A stretch of 64,000 nt of DNA from Neodontobutis hainanensis (taxonomy: Eukaryota > Chordata > Actinopteri > Gobiiformes > Odontobutidae): the NCBI GenBank assembly GCA_024349245.1, contig JALDNG010000379.1, forward strand, positions 62,001 through 126,000, given 5' to 3'. How positions within the stretch are numbered: the stretch's first letter is position 1; every line of letters begins with the position of its first letter. A model generated the notes under the pieces. The model made no database searches, had not been told where the DNA came from, and worked only from the letters and a program-made list of their open reading frames with translations. The translations under genes and the position numbers were made by a program. Below, piece by piece: positions 1 through 11,650 of the stretch.

Positions 1-628
1 TAGGTGATAAATGATGATTTATGAGATATATAAATTGTTAAATAGTACGGTTATTTATAAAATAAGAATTTAGCATCAAAAACTTCAAATGATAAAATTT
101 TACAGCAAAATTTTTGATTTGTGAGGAAAACTGAGCAATTTGATATTTTATGGTCTTATTTTTTGATTATTGGACGTGCCACACTTTTGTTTCAATCCAG
201 TTTAATCATCTGATAAAGAACAAGAAACCAACACGAATTTGTGGCAAAAGAAAGTAAAACAATGAGTGTTTGAAGAATATATATCAAATACTTAATAGTT
301 TAAGTTTTCAACAAATTCGATTCTTTTTGGCAAATTAAATTATTTCACACTTAGGTTGGAGAAAAATTATGATACTAACTAGAGTATATAAACAATGCCA
401 ACTCTAAAATTCTTACACTTAAATAATAAAAAGATAGCAGTTTATGTTACTTGCAAAACTTAAAATCACAAAAGAACTTGAGTATTATTTTGACTGAAAA
501 ATATTATAAAATGCTACTCTAGCATTTTTAAAATAAGTAAATGTATTACAAAGTAGAAAAATCAAAATTTCATCACTGCTGAAAAATACTCTTAAAGTGT
601 GAAATTAAATTTTTTTCTTTCTAGAAAC
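1..628. other. AT-rich spacer at window start
   Basis: I see no gene here. It is AT-rich flank downstream of the minus-strand ALG2 gene. No clear AATAAA-type signal could be assigned just past the ALG2 stop. Confidence 0.5.
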
Positions 629-1941
629 TTATTTTAATTTGTACATCGATTGTATGATATCTTCCAGTTTTGAATCAAAAACACAAGAAGAAAAATTGTT
701 AATGCAGTGCAGCTTGGCGGCCTCTCCCATTTCATCTCTTTTATCTTTATTCTCAATAAGAAACTGCATTTTTTTAACTAAATCAGACGGGAAATGGTTC
801 AAATGAAACCCAGTTACACCGTCGATAACCTCAATTTTATAGAAATAAATACAGTTTCGAGTGGCCCGCCAGAAGCAGAAGTAAGTACTGGCACACCTAC
901 CATCATTGCCTCCAAGGGAACGATTCCAAAATGTTCGTTATCTGGAGTGTATATTAAGGCAGTTGCTTCACGCAGAATTCTGAATTTTGTCTCATCGCTT
1001 GGGTTTCTGATGAACGATATTCGGTTATTACCATCGTCATTATCATTAAGCAACCCGTGGCCAATCGCCTGTGACACCAAATGTTCGAGGTATTTTGCAT
1101 CGCTGATTGATGTGGGGTCGCATCCGCCCATTATCACCAAATGTGTCTTTGAAAAAGTGTCGGCGCTCAAACGGAGTCGCAGCATGTCCATCCCCACGAT
1201 GGCCCTTTGGATTTGTTTCTTCGGATCAAAGCGATTGATAGAAACAAACAAGTTTTCACAATTTTCAAAATGATATTTTGACTTTTTCGTACCTAGTTCT
1301 AATAGTCTAAGTGTATAAATTCGAATAACTTGGTGGAAACACATGGGTAGAGAACATGAATCCAATCTTCACTTTTTCGGTAGATTTCCTTAACTCTCGG
1401 GAAAGAGTCAAGCAGAACTTTCATAGTAAATTTGCTATTCACAATCAATACGTTTGCAAGGCCTAATTCAGCAAAAGAAAATACAAGTGCAATAAATCTC
1501 AAAAAAATCGATTGGATAACGATAAATTTTTTTCAAGAGAGTTGATCGGTCTGTTAAAAACTGATCAGGGAAATGGCAAAAGAACACTATTTTTTTGTTG
1601 AATATTCGCAAAATCGGTATAGCTAAAACAGCAATTTGGTCAACAATTATAAGATCGTAAGCCGTTGAGAAAAAAAGAACAAAGTACATCGTAAGTAAGA
1701 TTATTTTAAGGGAAGCAAGATAAACTTTAAACCCTCCAAGTATTGAATTAGGAATCCAATCAAAGGCGTGAAAAATATCCAGATCCTTTTTAGTTTCGAC
1801 GAAACAGTGATTTACCGAATAGTGATTTGTAAAAATCTTCACTGAATGTTTATTTTGTTTAAGCGACAAAGCCATATCGATAATTAGTCGTTCTGCTCCC
1901 CCAATGCCTAGATTTGGGTGGATAATTGCAATTCTGGCCAT
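629..1941 (-). CDS. ALG2: ALG2, GDP-mannose mannosyltransferase of lipid-linked oligosaccharide assembly
   Basis: This enzyme adds the second and third mannoses (alpha-1,3 then alpha-1,6) to the dolichol-linked glycan on the cytosolic face of the ER. Exons on the minus strand are 1941-1485, 1462-1330, 1306-853 and 829-629, separated by introns of 22, 23 and 23 nt. Spliced length is 1245 nt, or 414 aa, close to human ALG2 (416 aa). Visible signatures are the N-terminal HPNLGIGGAERL nucleotide-sugar transferase loop, CHFPDQFL, IVNSKF after the first splice, SINRFDPKK, and the GT-B family EX7E motif EHFGIVPLE at about residues 321-329, followed by SGGPLET. A hydrophobic stretch near residues 75-110 fits membrane association. 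Every junction restores family alignment without gaps (for example YCT|CLANV and PLET|VIDG). The start is the only ATG that gives the conserved N terminus. There are no frame breaks. Confidence 0.94.
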
Positions 1942-3247
1942 TATTACAGCTTCTTACGATTCGTGGCGAGAATAATAAAATAAAAGTTTGTATAAACTAT
2001 AGTCATGCATTTTTTACCGAACTATTTGTACCCCTTTAGTTAATTTTTTTAATTTCTTACTGGAGGCAGGAATACATTTGAATGTAAAGGCGTTAAAATC
2101 ATGGTTTCTTTATTGAGTTAAAATTGCAATTCGCGTTAATGATATTTCTGTTCTTTTAAATATAAGTCGTTTCGAATAATTTTAATATTATTATTAAAAC
2201 AAGACCACTGGTTTTCAAATAAATCAGCTAAAATCCCAGTTATAGGCAGGTTTGCATGAATCAAACTTAAAATATTATAAACCTACAAACATTTATTTAT
2301 GAGTTGAACGATGATAATTATTTCATTAAAACGACTTCATTTTTGTTTAATATTTCGAAATCAAAAAGTGTAAAAACTAATTTATTATATTTAACCGTTT
2401 CAAAAAAACTATCATTGATAAAATTCAAATAAAAATGTATACAGTTTAAAAAACAATTAAATTCACCGTGCACCCAGGCTCGCCTATTGTTTTGAGAACA
2501 ATTTCAAATAAAAGTTGCACGGAATTAAAGCTTTATGAAAAATTGTAACTATTTTGATTGTTTTAAGTTTAAGTACAGGATAACATAAATCAATTTAAAT
2601 CATTAAATGTTTGTCCTTTTGGTATAAAAGGGTTTAAAATAGCACTTAAGCCTTTTTAGCTGTGTACAAAATCAAATAAGATCTTGATTTAATTACTTTT
2701 AATCAAAATTGTATTAATTTATACTAATCACTATGTTTTTTTATTTCCTATCACGTTGAAACTCAAAATTATTCTCAAAGTTGAAAAATCAAACAAAGAG
2801 AATATTTTAGCAAACTTGTACATAAATTCAAAAGTCTTTTCACATCTGTTTAAACGTAACCTTTGAAAATTATCGATGCTTTGTATTATCAAAATAATCT
2901 AATCTTGGCATCACCACATTTTATTTGTATGAAAAAGCGTACATCTATAAGGTAGTCCGTAATAAGTAATTCTAAATATGTTATATGCCAAATTTATAAT
3001 TAAGATAATAATATACTGGTAAATTGATGAAATAATCATAAATTAGACTAAGTATTTGACACTAAGATTCTTAAAGTCGTCTTGAAGCTCAAGTTGTTTT
3101 TTAAACCATGTTATAATTTATAAAAATCGGTTAAAGTAAAGAAACTCTGAGCGGCTAATCTTCAGGAAAAATGGCGATTTGATAAAAACAAACAAGTCTA
3201 AACTATATATTTATGGGGCAAGAGAACTTGATTTCTTCGAAAATTTG
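1942..3247. other. AT-rich spacer
   Basis: I see no gene or RNA in this stretch. It separates ALG2 from the transposase relic and is very AT-rich throughout. Confidence 0.45.
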
Positions 3248-3805
3248 TTATAAAACATTATCTATGAACTTTTTTCTCAACATATGCTCACTTAGTTTAG
3301 ATATCCTCTTTTCGATATTTTTGGTCGTTCGACAAAATCTTCATTTGACCCATCTCCAAGAATTCTTTGTTTTGTATGTGAATCATGCTGATCCGCGAAA
3401 TTCCGGGAATGTTTGCAGTTAAGTGGAATATATCCGCGTTAATTTCAATAATTTTAGGCCTTCCATGAGTAAGAAATTATGATTGCTTCCCTTTCAATGC
3501 GTTCTTGAGGAATAGGGATCAGTGACTCTTTTTATAGGTTCGGCGCCCTTCACTAGGAACGAATCTGAGTTGTCATATCTTTCAACAACTTCGAAGAACA
3601 GACCACTTCCCAATATTCTGTCTAGATTGTATTTCCTGTATAAAAGCAATTCGTCTCTCCCTTGCTCTATGCCTGGTCCACCAATGATTTCCGCATTGTC
3701 ATAAATGCAATCAGTGCGTACATATCTTAAATTGCAAAAACACTAACCTGATGAACTTAAAAAATCCCACAACAGTATGTCTCGAATGCTGTTTCTCAAA
3801 TGGTT
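3248..3805 (-). mobile_element. Decayed Merlin-type (ISXO2/IS1595-like) transposase
   Basis: Read on the minus strand, this stretch gives a broken copy of a Merlin-family cut-and-paste transposase. The hallmark is DNAEIIGGPGIE (IGGPG at 3671-3685), followed by RDELLLYRKYNLDR, which corresponds to the family's EIDES...RRKYN catalytic stretch. Next comes VVERYDNSDSFLV (family GGVER...SDxxFL), then in other frames IPQERIE and IISYSWKA (family PIIQERI...IISDSWKAY). A degraded tail with HIQNKEFLEMGQMK matches the family HTQxIExxWxxxK region. At least two frameshifts and several stops break it, so it is a fossil and cannot be active. No terminal inverted repeats were found by eye. Confidence 0.8.
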
Positions 3806-6800
3806 AACTCTTCAAACAATTCTAATCCAAACAATAAATTAAGAGTAAATTGTCCCAAATATTAAATATTATTTGCAAACAATGACTTTTTATTCTGGTT
3901 CATTTTATTACTAAACGCGCTACAATAATAAAGGTCTTCTCACATAGATAACGATATATACTCATTTTAGATGTGATATGTCTTTCATTTCGGTCATATT
4001 ACTCGAACAGACATTATATATATTTTTTAGAAATCCGACAGCTATAAACCGAATGCATGCTTATTCACTGGATAAATGCAAAATTGTAAGTTCTCGAATA
4101 GATTTCATTTATATATTTTCTATTTTATGTATGGCACGCGTGGAAACGTTGAGAGTTACTTTAATTTCCCAAATTAGTTGGTATAATGTTAGATTAAGAA
4201 CACAGACTCTATTTAAGTTATCATTTTGGTTGATATATACGGTAAATTGCCTTTAAATTTATTAGAATATTAAGCATTCATGGATTTAAACACATTTTTT
4301 ATCGACAACTGACGAATTTTTTTCTTATGTTGACGTAAACTTTCCAATAAAATAATGTAAAAATACACGAAAGAGTTACATTTGGCAAAAAAGAGAGTGC
4401 TATTTTTAATAATTGTGGTGCTAATTCATACTTAAAATACACGCCATGTAAATTTTTTGAACATATAAAGGGAAAGAAATACATACGATAGATTTTGAAA
4501 ATTTACGAGCATTTACTTTGAAATTGACAAATAATGAGATTTTTAATATTATTATCCTTCGTATACGTCACTCATAAGAAATCACAAAATTAGCTAATAA
4601 TTTCACAGTTGGTGACATCTTAATGGCTTGTTTAATTATGCTTATGAAAACATAATTTAAATAAAAGCTGCTTAAAAATAAGATATCATTCAACATAATT
4701 TCTTTAATTATTCAAGTCGTGTTGAATAAGCATAAAATGTTTAAATATTTAAAAATTTCATTTTTTCGCGCATGTTCAAGAAAAATTTTAAGAATTTTTA
4801 GTAGAGGAAATTATTTCCAATCTAGAGTTTAACTTCTAAGGAATATTAATCCTTTTTTTATTTTCTGATTGATAAAACAATAAAAATTTCAAATGTGAAT
4901 CAATTTCAGTATTATTTTAACTAATGGTTGATAACTTTATCGAGATGTGTTTAAATTTGCTTAAAAATATTTGTCACAATTCTATAATACTTTAAGAAGT
5001 TATCAGAATCTTGCAAGCTCAATGACACTTAAACCATTTTAATAAGATAAAAAAATCTTTCCCCTTGAATATTTAATACGCACTTTATTCAAAATGTAAC
5101 CATTGTATAAAATCAGATGAAATTAATTTGTCTATCGATTTTTTGTAGTGACTCGTGTTTTCCCGGGAAAAATAAATCAATATGGAGGATAGTCTATCAT
5201 TCTGTAAGCGTAAACTGATGTACCTAAATATCGTAAATCGTTTAATTTTTTATTTTTCAATTTAATCGTGAATCATAATGCTCGTTTGGACAAGGAAATG
5301 CAAATAAATTGTCTAATTTAACTCGGTATTTTAAATTTTGTTAGAGTTCATACATGATCCTTTTTCAAAGTTTAAAAGTGGTTAAAAACATGTATCTACT
5401 TATATTATTCGTAATTTTTAATAATTTTCATGTTTAACAAGACAAGGAATGTATAACCTAACTTATATTTCTCCCATTTTATAGACGCACATATTAAGGC
5501 TCGTTTTATTTTTAAGTTTGAAAATTAAATTAAGTTATGTTTGTTTCTTGTGTACTAAGCGTGTGAGGCTTTATCTCTCCAAAATCTATTTTAAGTCGAT
5601 ACAACTTACACAAATAATAAAACATCATTTCAGTATTTTAAAAATTGTTTTAAATACAGTTCATAAAATGCTTACGTTTAAAAAATATTTGAACATACAA
5701 ATTACAACAAAGAAATCTTATATTTATTCGATCTTTTTATTTGTATCATCCTAAATTTAAATATAAAATGTTAAAATCTTCAAATTTATGGTTCACTAAT
5801 TAAAACATAATAACTAGCTGTGTCAGATTATATTTTAAAAATAATTTGTCTCGTTATAAACATCCAAAGTATACTCAAAATTCTGGAAAACATTTCGATC
5901 ATCAAGGTTTAATTAAATAATATGCAGTACACTAAAGTTAAATTTGATTCCCGCGTAGCTATAAGGTTAATTACACTGTTTAAAACCCCGCCAAAAATGA
6001 TCAAAAATAAATTTTTGAGAATATCCAGTTGAGCTAACATATTTTAACAACGTTTTTGAGCTATAGGTGTTTATGCATATACTACTGGTCTTAAATTTTC
6101 AAATTCGATCATGATAAATAAACGTGCATAAATTTTAATATAACAAAGAGGGAATACAAAATAAAACTAATTTTTTAACAGATTTGAAAATTTAAAAACC
6201 AAACAAGAAAACATCAAATCAAAATAAATACATATGAAAGCCATTCCACCCTATGCTCTAAAAATCCAAACAAACAATATCAAAACAACACCAGAAGTAA
6301 ACAAAAGATTTCACTTGCTAAGATTCAAATCCCTCAAGTTAACAGTAAAGAGTAAAATTAATTACAATATTTTCCAATCATTCAAAGTAAAATTCACTCT
6401 TTACCTGATGTTCAGACAAGAAATGATCATCAAATAACAACTCTTTTAATTTTAATTTCAAAGTGAAGGTGTAAATTGAGTTTTTAAGAGATACGAAAAT
6501 AATAAAGTCAGGCTTGCTTTAAGACGAGACGAGCCGATCGTTTCTTTAACAATTTATCAAAAAAAGATTTGTAAAATATACTTAATGAAAGTCGGATGTC
6601 TTAAAAAAACAATATATAACGCAAAATTTTGAAAATTGGGAGTCATATTGATAAAATTTTGTTAAAAACTCCAAGCGTGAAATTTTTTTTATCAAATTAC
6701 CGATAAAGATGAATTACGTCTAGTATCATCCAATTATTTATTCATCAGCAAAACAAAAAATATTAAATCCTATTCATTAAAACAACAAAATTTATCTTTT

Positions 6801-7794
6801 ATCAATGAACTCATTATTGATACAATCACGCAACTTTACAAAAAAGCACGTATTCGAAGTAACAACACAAGATTAGAATTTAAAATTGCATATATTTATT
6901 CAATTTAAAGTATGAACCGATAACATCAAGTTTTTTTGACATAAACAGAAAAGTATAAGACAAAAACTCGTGATTAAATTGATTATACTAAACCTACTCA
7001 AAAATAAGGAAATTTAAGCTAGAATAGAGTTAATAACTTTAGATTCAGGAAAATCTTCAAGAAAACGCACAAAAAAGAAAAAAAAGTATTTATTTTTAAA
7101 TATGTTAAAATTGAAATCATGTTTGACTACAAATGTTACTTCAGAATCGCATGGATCAGTCTGCCATTCAATGATCTATCAGGAGACCAAAAGAAACATA
7201 GATAATCTATTAACCTGGTGCTCACATCGCATAATACGAAATGCATGCGCGCATGAGATTCTAGGTTAAATTGAATCGTATTGAAACATAAAACAGATAT
7301 GGCGATGAAAAAAATTATACTTTTTAATATGCTAAGTTAGGTCATGCGGTATATCTTAGCATTTTCCTCGCTTGACGCTTCTTAACAAACTCGTTTGTTT
7401 TAATCAAAATATCGTTTTAATGAACAAAAAAAATAATCATTTATTTGATTTTAGGTTGAAAATATTTTCGTTTAAATCTTTATCGAATTAACTCAACTCA
7501 CATGAGAGTGTTTGATTGCAAATGAAAGCTTACTTTTACCTGACTAAATTAAAAAAAATATACTATTCATTTAAATTAAAAAATTTTCCAATTATCTTTA
7601 ACTTAAATTCGAGACATAAACTTAAAAAATTAAAGGACATGCAGAATGCCTCGAAAATAAAACTTTGAATGAACGTAAAAATGTAAAATGTAAAAATGTA
7701 TGTTAACGTACACAAAACGGTAAAATAAATCATATCGACAAGATCCGACGACACTCGTTTCCAAACGAACGATTTAATTCATCAACTAATTCAA
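3806..7794. other. Long AT-rich spacer
   Basis: About 4 kb with no supported gene. Short open frames here are AT-driven and lack family resemblance or splice-compatible continuation. Promoter elements for the dymeclin gene may lie at the right end, but none can be pinned down. Confidence 0.45.
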
Positions 7795-9996
7795 ATGAAG
7801 CATCTCATGGAGATTTTTCTGTCAGAAAACGAAGTGATCAATTCTATGACCTGGGATTTCTTTATCGACCAGGTCGCTCAATATATGAAGTTTGGGCGTG
7901 TTTTATATAGATTCCAACAGCATGAATTTTACAAATCCATGATGAATTTCATAAAATCTACATTACAGAATTCTAACTCATTCAACTCCCCGAATATTCA
8001 CAGTCTGTTAGGATTAATGTCTGAGAGATTTAAGATCATAATCCAAAGTATTTTTGCTATAAATAGAGACGATGCGATTGACAACAAAATTATATGATAG
8101 CATCAACTTTTTGATCACATGCTTAAAATTCTTCAGGTATATTCTCCAAATTACATCCCTCTATTCCTCGGGCTTTGAGTTGAATATTTTTATTCCAGAC
8201 AGGACTGAATTCCCAGAATTTTTGTCAAATTGTTTAACTTTTGTTGTTAAAGGGTCATGGTAAATTCCTCTAGTCATAAAATAAGTCACAGTAACGCGAT
8301 TACCGACGAGATTTTAATAATATTCGCTATGATATGTTTTAACCAATACGCAAAATCGGATATTAAATTTGAATTTTTCACATACGCCTGTTCCCCAAAA
8401 AAGTTATATGTATTTTAATTTCAGTGCTTCACTTTTGTTTGGGTTTTTATTTAAATTATTGGCTATTTATTCTGAAAACGGAGGAGATTCAAAAGGCTGG
8501 GGTTCATCCTTGTATAATGGCGCGAGTTTTTAGAATTTAATATTTAGAATATTTAGCCGGCATCGTCACTTTTGGATATTTAACAAGTGAAGAGAGTGTA
8601 TCTACAATTCGAGTTACTGAGCATGCAATGTTTGTGTTGTGTTATTTTATCTATTCGCAAGATCTGGCATGCTTAGCTCTAAAATTCGCACAGAATCTAA
8701 AAATCGATAAAGGTGAGAATTTTATTAACACAGACTCAAATTTGTGTATCGATTTTGAATCTTCAGACGGTGAAGTATATTTACTTATTTAAATTCAGGA
8801 TAGCCATTGTATGCTGAAGAAAAAGCTAAAATGTGACAACCTTTTCACTAAAATATCAAGGTTTTTTGTGACATCATTTTTAGTGATATCGAAAATGACC
8901 TCATATTGATATTATTTTATGCCATTTTGAGAGATAATCAAACCATAAAAGAATCATTTTCCGAGAGTCCATATGCAGACGCATTGGTTAGTTGTTAAAT
9001 TTTGTTTAGGTTATAAAACTATGCCATGCGTTGTATAATGCCGAGTTATATAGCTACTACAAAATTTGTACCATTTTGATAATGCTTCTATCCTTAACAA
9101 GTAATACAAAATTCGTCGATTATTTACATGCAAAGGTTTTTGAAACATAATCGTTAAGACGCTGCCGAGATTGGATTGGTTCAAAGAACAGTATAGATGT
9201 GAGGATTGGAACGTTTCAAACTTAACATTTTTCTGTGTAATAAAGGCCTTGAAAAGAAATAAAGTATGCCTTTTATCCATTCAAATTATATTTAAAATTT
9301 TTCAAAATTTTATTTGTAAAAGTTTTTATAAAATAATTATAGGATGAATTTTCCCAAGAAAACTATCTTGGAAATTTGATAAATTTGACTTTTGGTCAAG
9401 TAATGTTAAATACAGAAGTTTCACAAAATTTGATCAAGTTACCATTTTTTTAATTTTTCAGTTTATTAAGGTCAACATTGAAAAATTTACGCAATTTCAC
9501 AAGTGAAAAGCCTGAGGGTTCTAAACCCACGCATAATAAGATGGTATTTATAATGAAATTTATAGTGTGTCACTAAAAGAGCTGCATCTTTGATCCAAAT
9601 AATAAACGTGTTGTTATCATCACATTTAATGAGCCATCCAGATTTAGTTCATCAACTTGTGTTGCTAAAACAACATCAAGATAATTATCTGGATATCTTG
9701 AACGGTCTTCCAGAATTCCATGAAGAGTTAACTAATATTTCAACAGTTTTTTACCCTTTTATACTTAGTTAATCAACTTCTATGAGTTCAAATTTTCCCA
9801 ACTCATACAAACGCAGGGGCCGCTGAATCCTTCCTACATAACACAAAACATTAAAGAATTCACAAAAACGTCGTCTATTATAATTTCATACTCAAAACCG
9901 CAACATGTTTATGAATTTCATGAAGATTCGACAGCCCATGTCTTCTTTATGTCATATTTGAAATATATTTACCAAAATCAAGATTTATCTTGTTAG
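7795..9996 (+). CDS. DYM: Dymeclin (Golgi organisation protein)
   Basis: Dymeclin is a peripheral Golgi protein needed for secretory trafficking. Exons are 7795-8047, 8067-8253, 8274-8402, 8425-8525, 8548-8712, 8734-8774, 8799-8860, 8884-8986, 9010-9135, 9159-9263, 9343-9437, 9462-9543, 9566-9745 and 9769-9996. The introns are 19-24 nt apart from one of 79 nt (9264-9342). Spliced length is 1857 nt, or 618 aa, against 669 in human. The best alignment with the family is in the middle (FYAILRDNQTIKES, ICTILIMLLSLTSN, then KALKRN and ENYLGNLINLTFG) and at the C terminus (HVFFMSYLKYIYQ, matching the family FFIPYVWSLVYN segment). The second intron can be 8254-8273 or 8260-8285; both keep frame. The family's N-myristoylation start (Met-Gly) is missing from this model. 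A short upstream exon could supply it, since the frame is open back to 7729 without an ATG. No frame breaks. Confidence 0.82.
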
Positions 9997-10156
9997 CGAA
10001 GTTAAAATAGATTAGTATTCGTCTCCAATATCTTTTATATACTTTATATTTGTCACACATTTTATAATTTATGATTTTCTCACTTTTTGAAAGTACTTCT
10101 TAGTTTGAGAGTATTCAAAAATACTTTGATATTTTATTTTGTTTATTTGTAGATTA

Positions 10157-10522
10157 ATGCAGGTTGGAGCTAAAAATAAACCTTGAATTATAAGGATGAA
10201 TGCATATTGATTACAAATCTATCTCTGGATTTTGAGGGAAATAACCAAGGTGGGGACAACTCGAGAACCCATGAAATACTAATCGTATCTTGTAAATTTG
10301 AAAATTAAACGCCTCGACGTTATCACGGCTTTTATTGGCCTTGAATTTAAAAATAAATTTCAGTTAGATTTAATATTCATATTGGTTTCATCGCCACTTC
10401 GTGATGGATTTTATCAATATCTCGACCAAAATGCTGAATTGGTGGGTCAGGTGTCATCACTTGTGAGACACGTAAACAACAGTGAACATAAAACTTCGAA
10501 AGTTATAAAAATTCATGTTTAA
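10157..10522 (+). CDS. Possible small spliced gene, unknown product
   Basis: A tentative model starts 160 bp after dymeclin on the same strand. ATG at 10157, introns 10163-10194 (32 nt) and 10285-10363 (79 nt), stop at 10520-10522, giving 84 aa. The middle exon reads DECILITNLSLDFEG and the last reads SSPLRDGFYQYLDQ, ending in KVIKIHV. Both are better composed than the AT-rich noise around them, and both splice joins are in phase. I do not recognise the family. The third exon's frame is also open upstream to 10298. It could instead be the end of a gene whose first exons I did not see, or a decayed remnant. Confidence 0.33.
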
Positions 10523-11580
10523 AATAAAAACTTTTATATTCAGTAAATACATAGATCATAATATATTCTAAGATAGCGCCTGCACTTAAATAATCTCATT
10601 TATAATTTTCAACGAATATATTTGTTTTTTATTTGTGTTAGAGGACAGTTGACTGTTTTAAAAATTTTTTAGCAAAATAATTTGGATCGTGATATATGGG
10701 AAATTGTTGTCAAACACCCCTGAGACTAAATTAACAACCGAGGACTTCCACGATTATTAACGACGTAGATTGACATCATCATTCGACATTTAACATGTAA
10801 TACTCGAGTTGAGTCGTTAAATTTGAAAATTGACTTTTTTGGTCAACTTCACAACATATTTTATTTCTCTAGATTATAATTATTTTGAATTGGTCCTTCA
10901 AATTTCATGCCAGTTGACTGTTTTTTTCTTCTTCTTTAACCATTGAGCCTTCTCCCAATAAAACATGAATTTAGGCGCCCTTATGAAGCTGAAGTTTATT
11001 ATATTATAAAAAGCTGACAGATTTTGAAGAAATTTTAAATATCTTAAAACATATATTTGAATCTTTAGACTTGCCTATTAGGAGGTTATGTGCGATCTAG
11101 ATATGTTCTTATTATATTTACCTCCAATCTATTGTAAATTGGGTCAAAAATGACTGCAGAATATCTTCGTTTGTGTGGATGAACTCGGTACACAACACTA
11201 ATTTGCATAATTAAAAAAAGTTAGGGATGATTCTATCTCCTGTATTAAAAGTGGAGATAGGTAATTGATTTCTATTATCTTAAGGTTATCTCCGACATTC
11301 AACGACTTAAGTCTCGCTAACCTCTTATTGTTTAATTATTTGTACAGGGAGCATAGATAACATGAATAAAAAAAGTCTTGACATCTTTTTTAGTGTGTTT
11401 CTGATTCAACCGTTTCGAAGAATAAGCATAATTTTTCGAAAGCTGTAGAGACCTCCATTAATTTTTTGCCATGCGACATTGACAAAACCAATAGAAGCCT
11501 TTTAATTGATACTAGTAACAGCGAAGAGTTCTCGCTGCTCGGCATACATTCCGTGTTGAGTTATCCAAATATGTTTTTCA
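10523..11580. other. AT-rich spacer
   Basis: Nothing recognisable between the small candidate gene and the microsatellite. Confidence 0.4.

Positions 11581-11650
<70 letters not shown>
11581..11650. repeat. (ACAG)n tetranucleotide microsatellite
   Basis: About 17.5 uninterrupted copies of ACAG over 70 bp. An open frame running through it is a by-product of the repeat (Arg-Gln-Thr-Asp periodicity) and not evidence for a gene. Confidence 0.97.

Noticed and set aside
794..1273. 159-codon plus-strand frame
   Set aside because: It lies antisense over ALG2 exons 3 and 4, which explain the sequence completely.
5518..6437. Plus-strand frames of 60-78 codons
   Set aside because: Lys/Ile/Phe-rich composition follows from AT content. 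No family, no splice-compatible extension.
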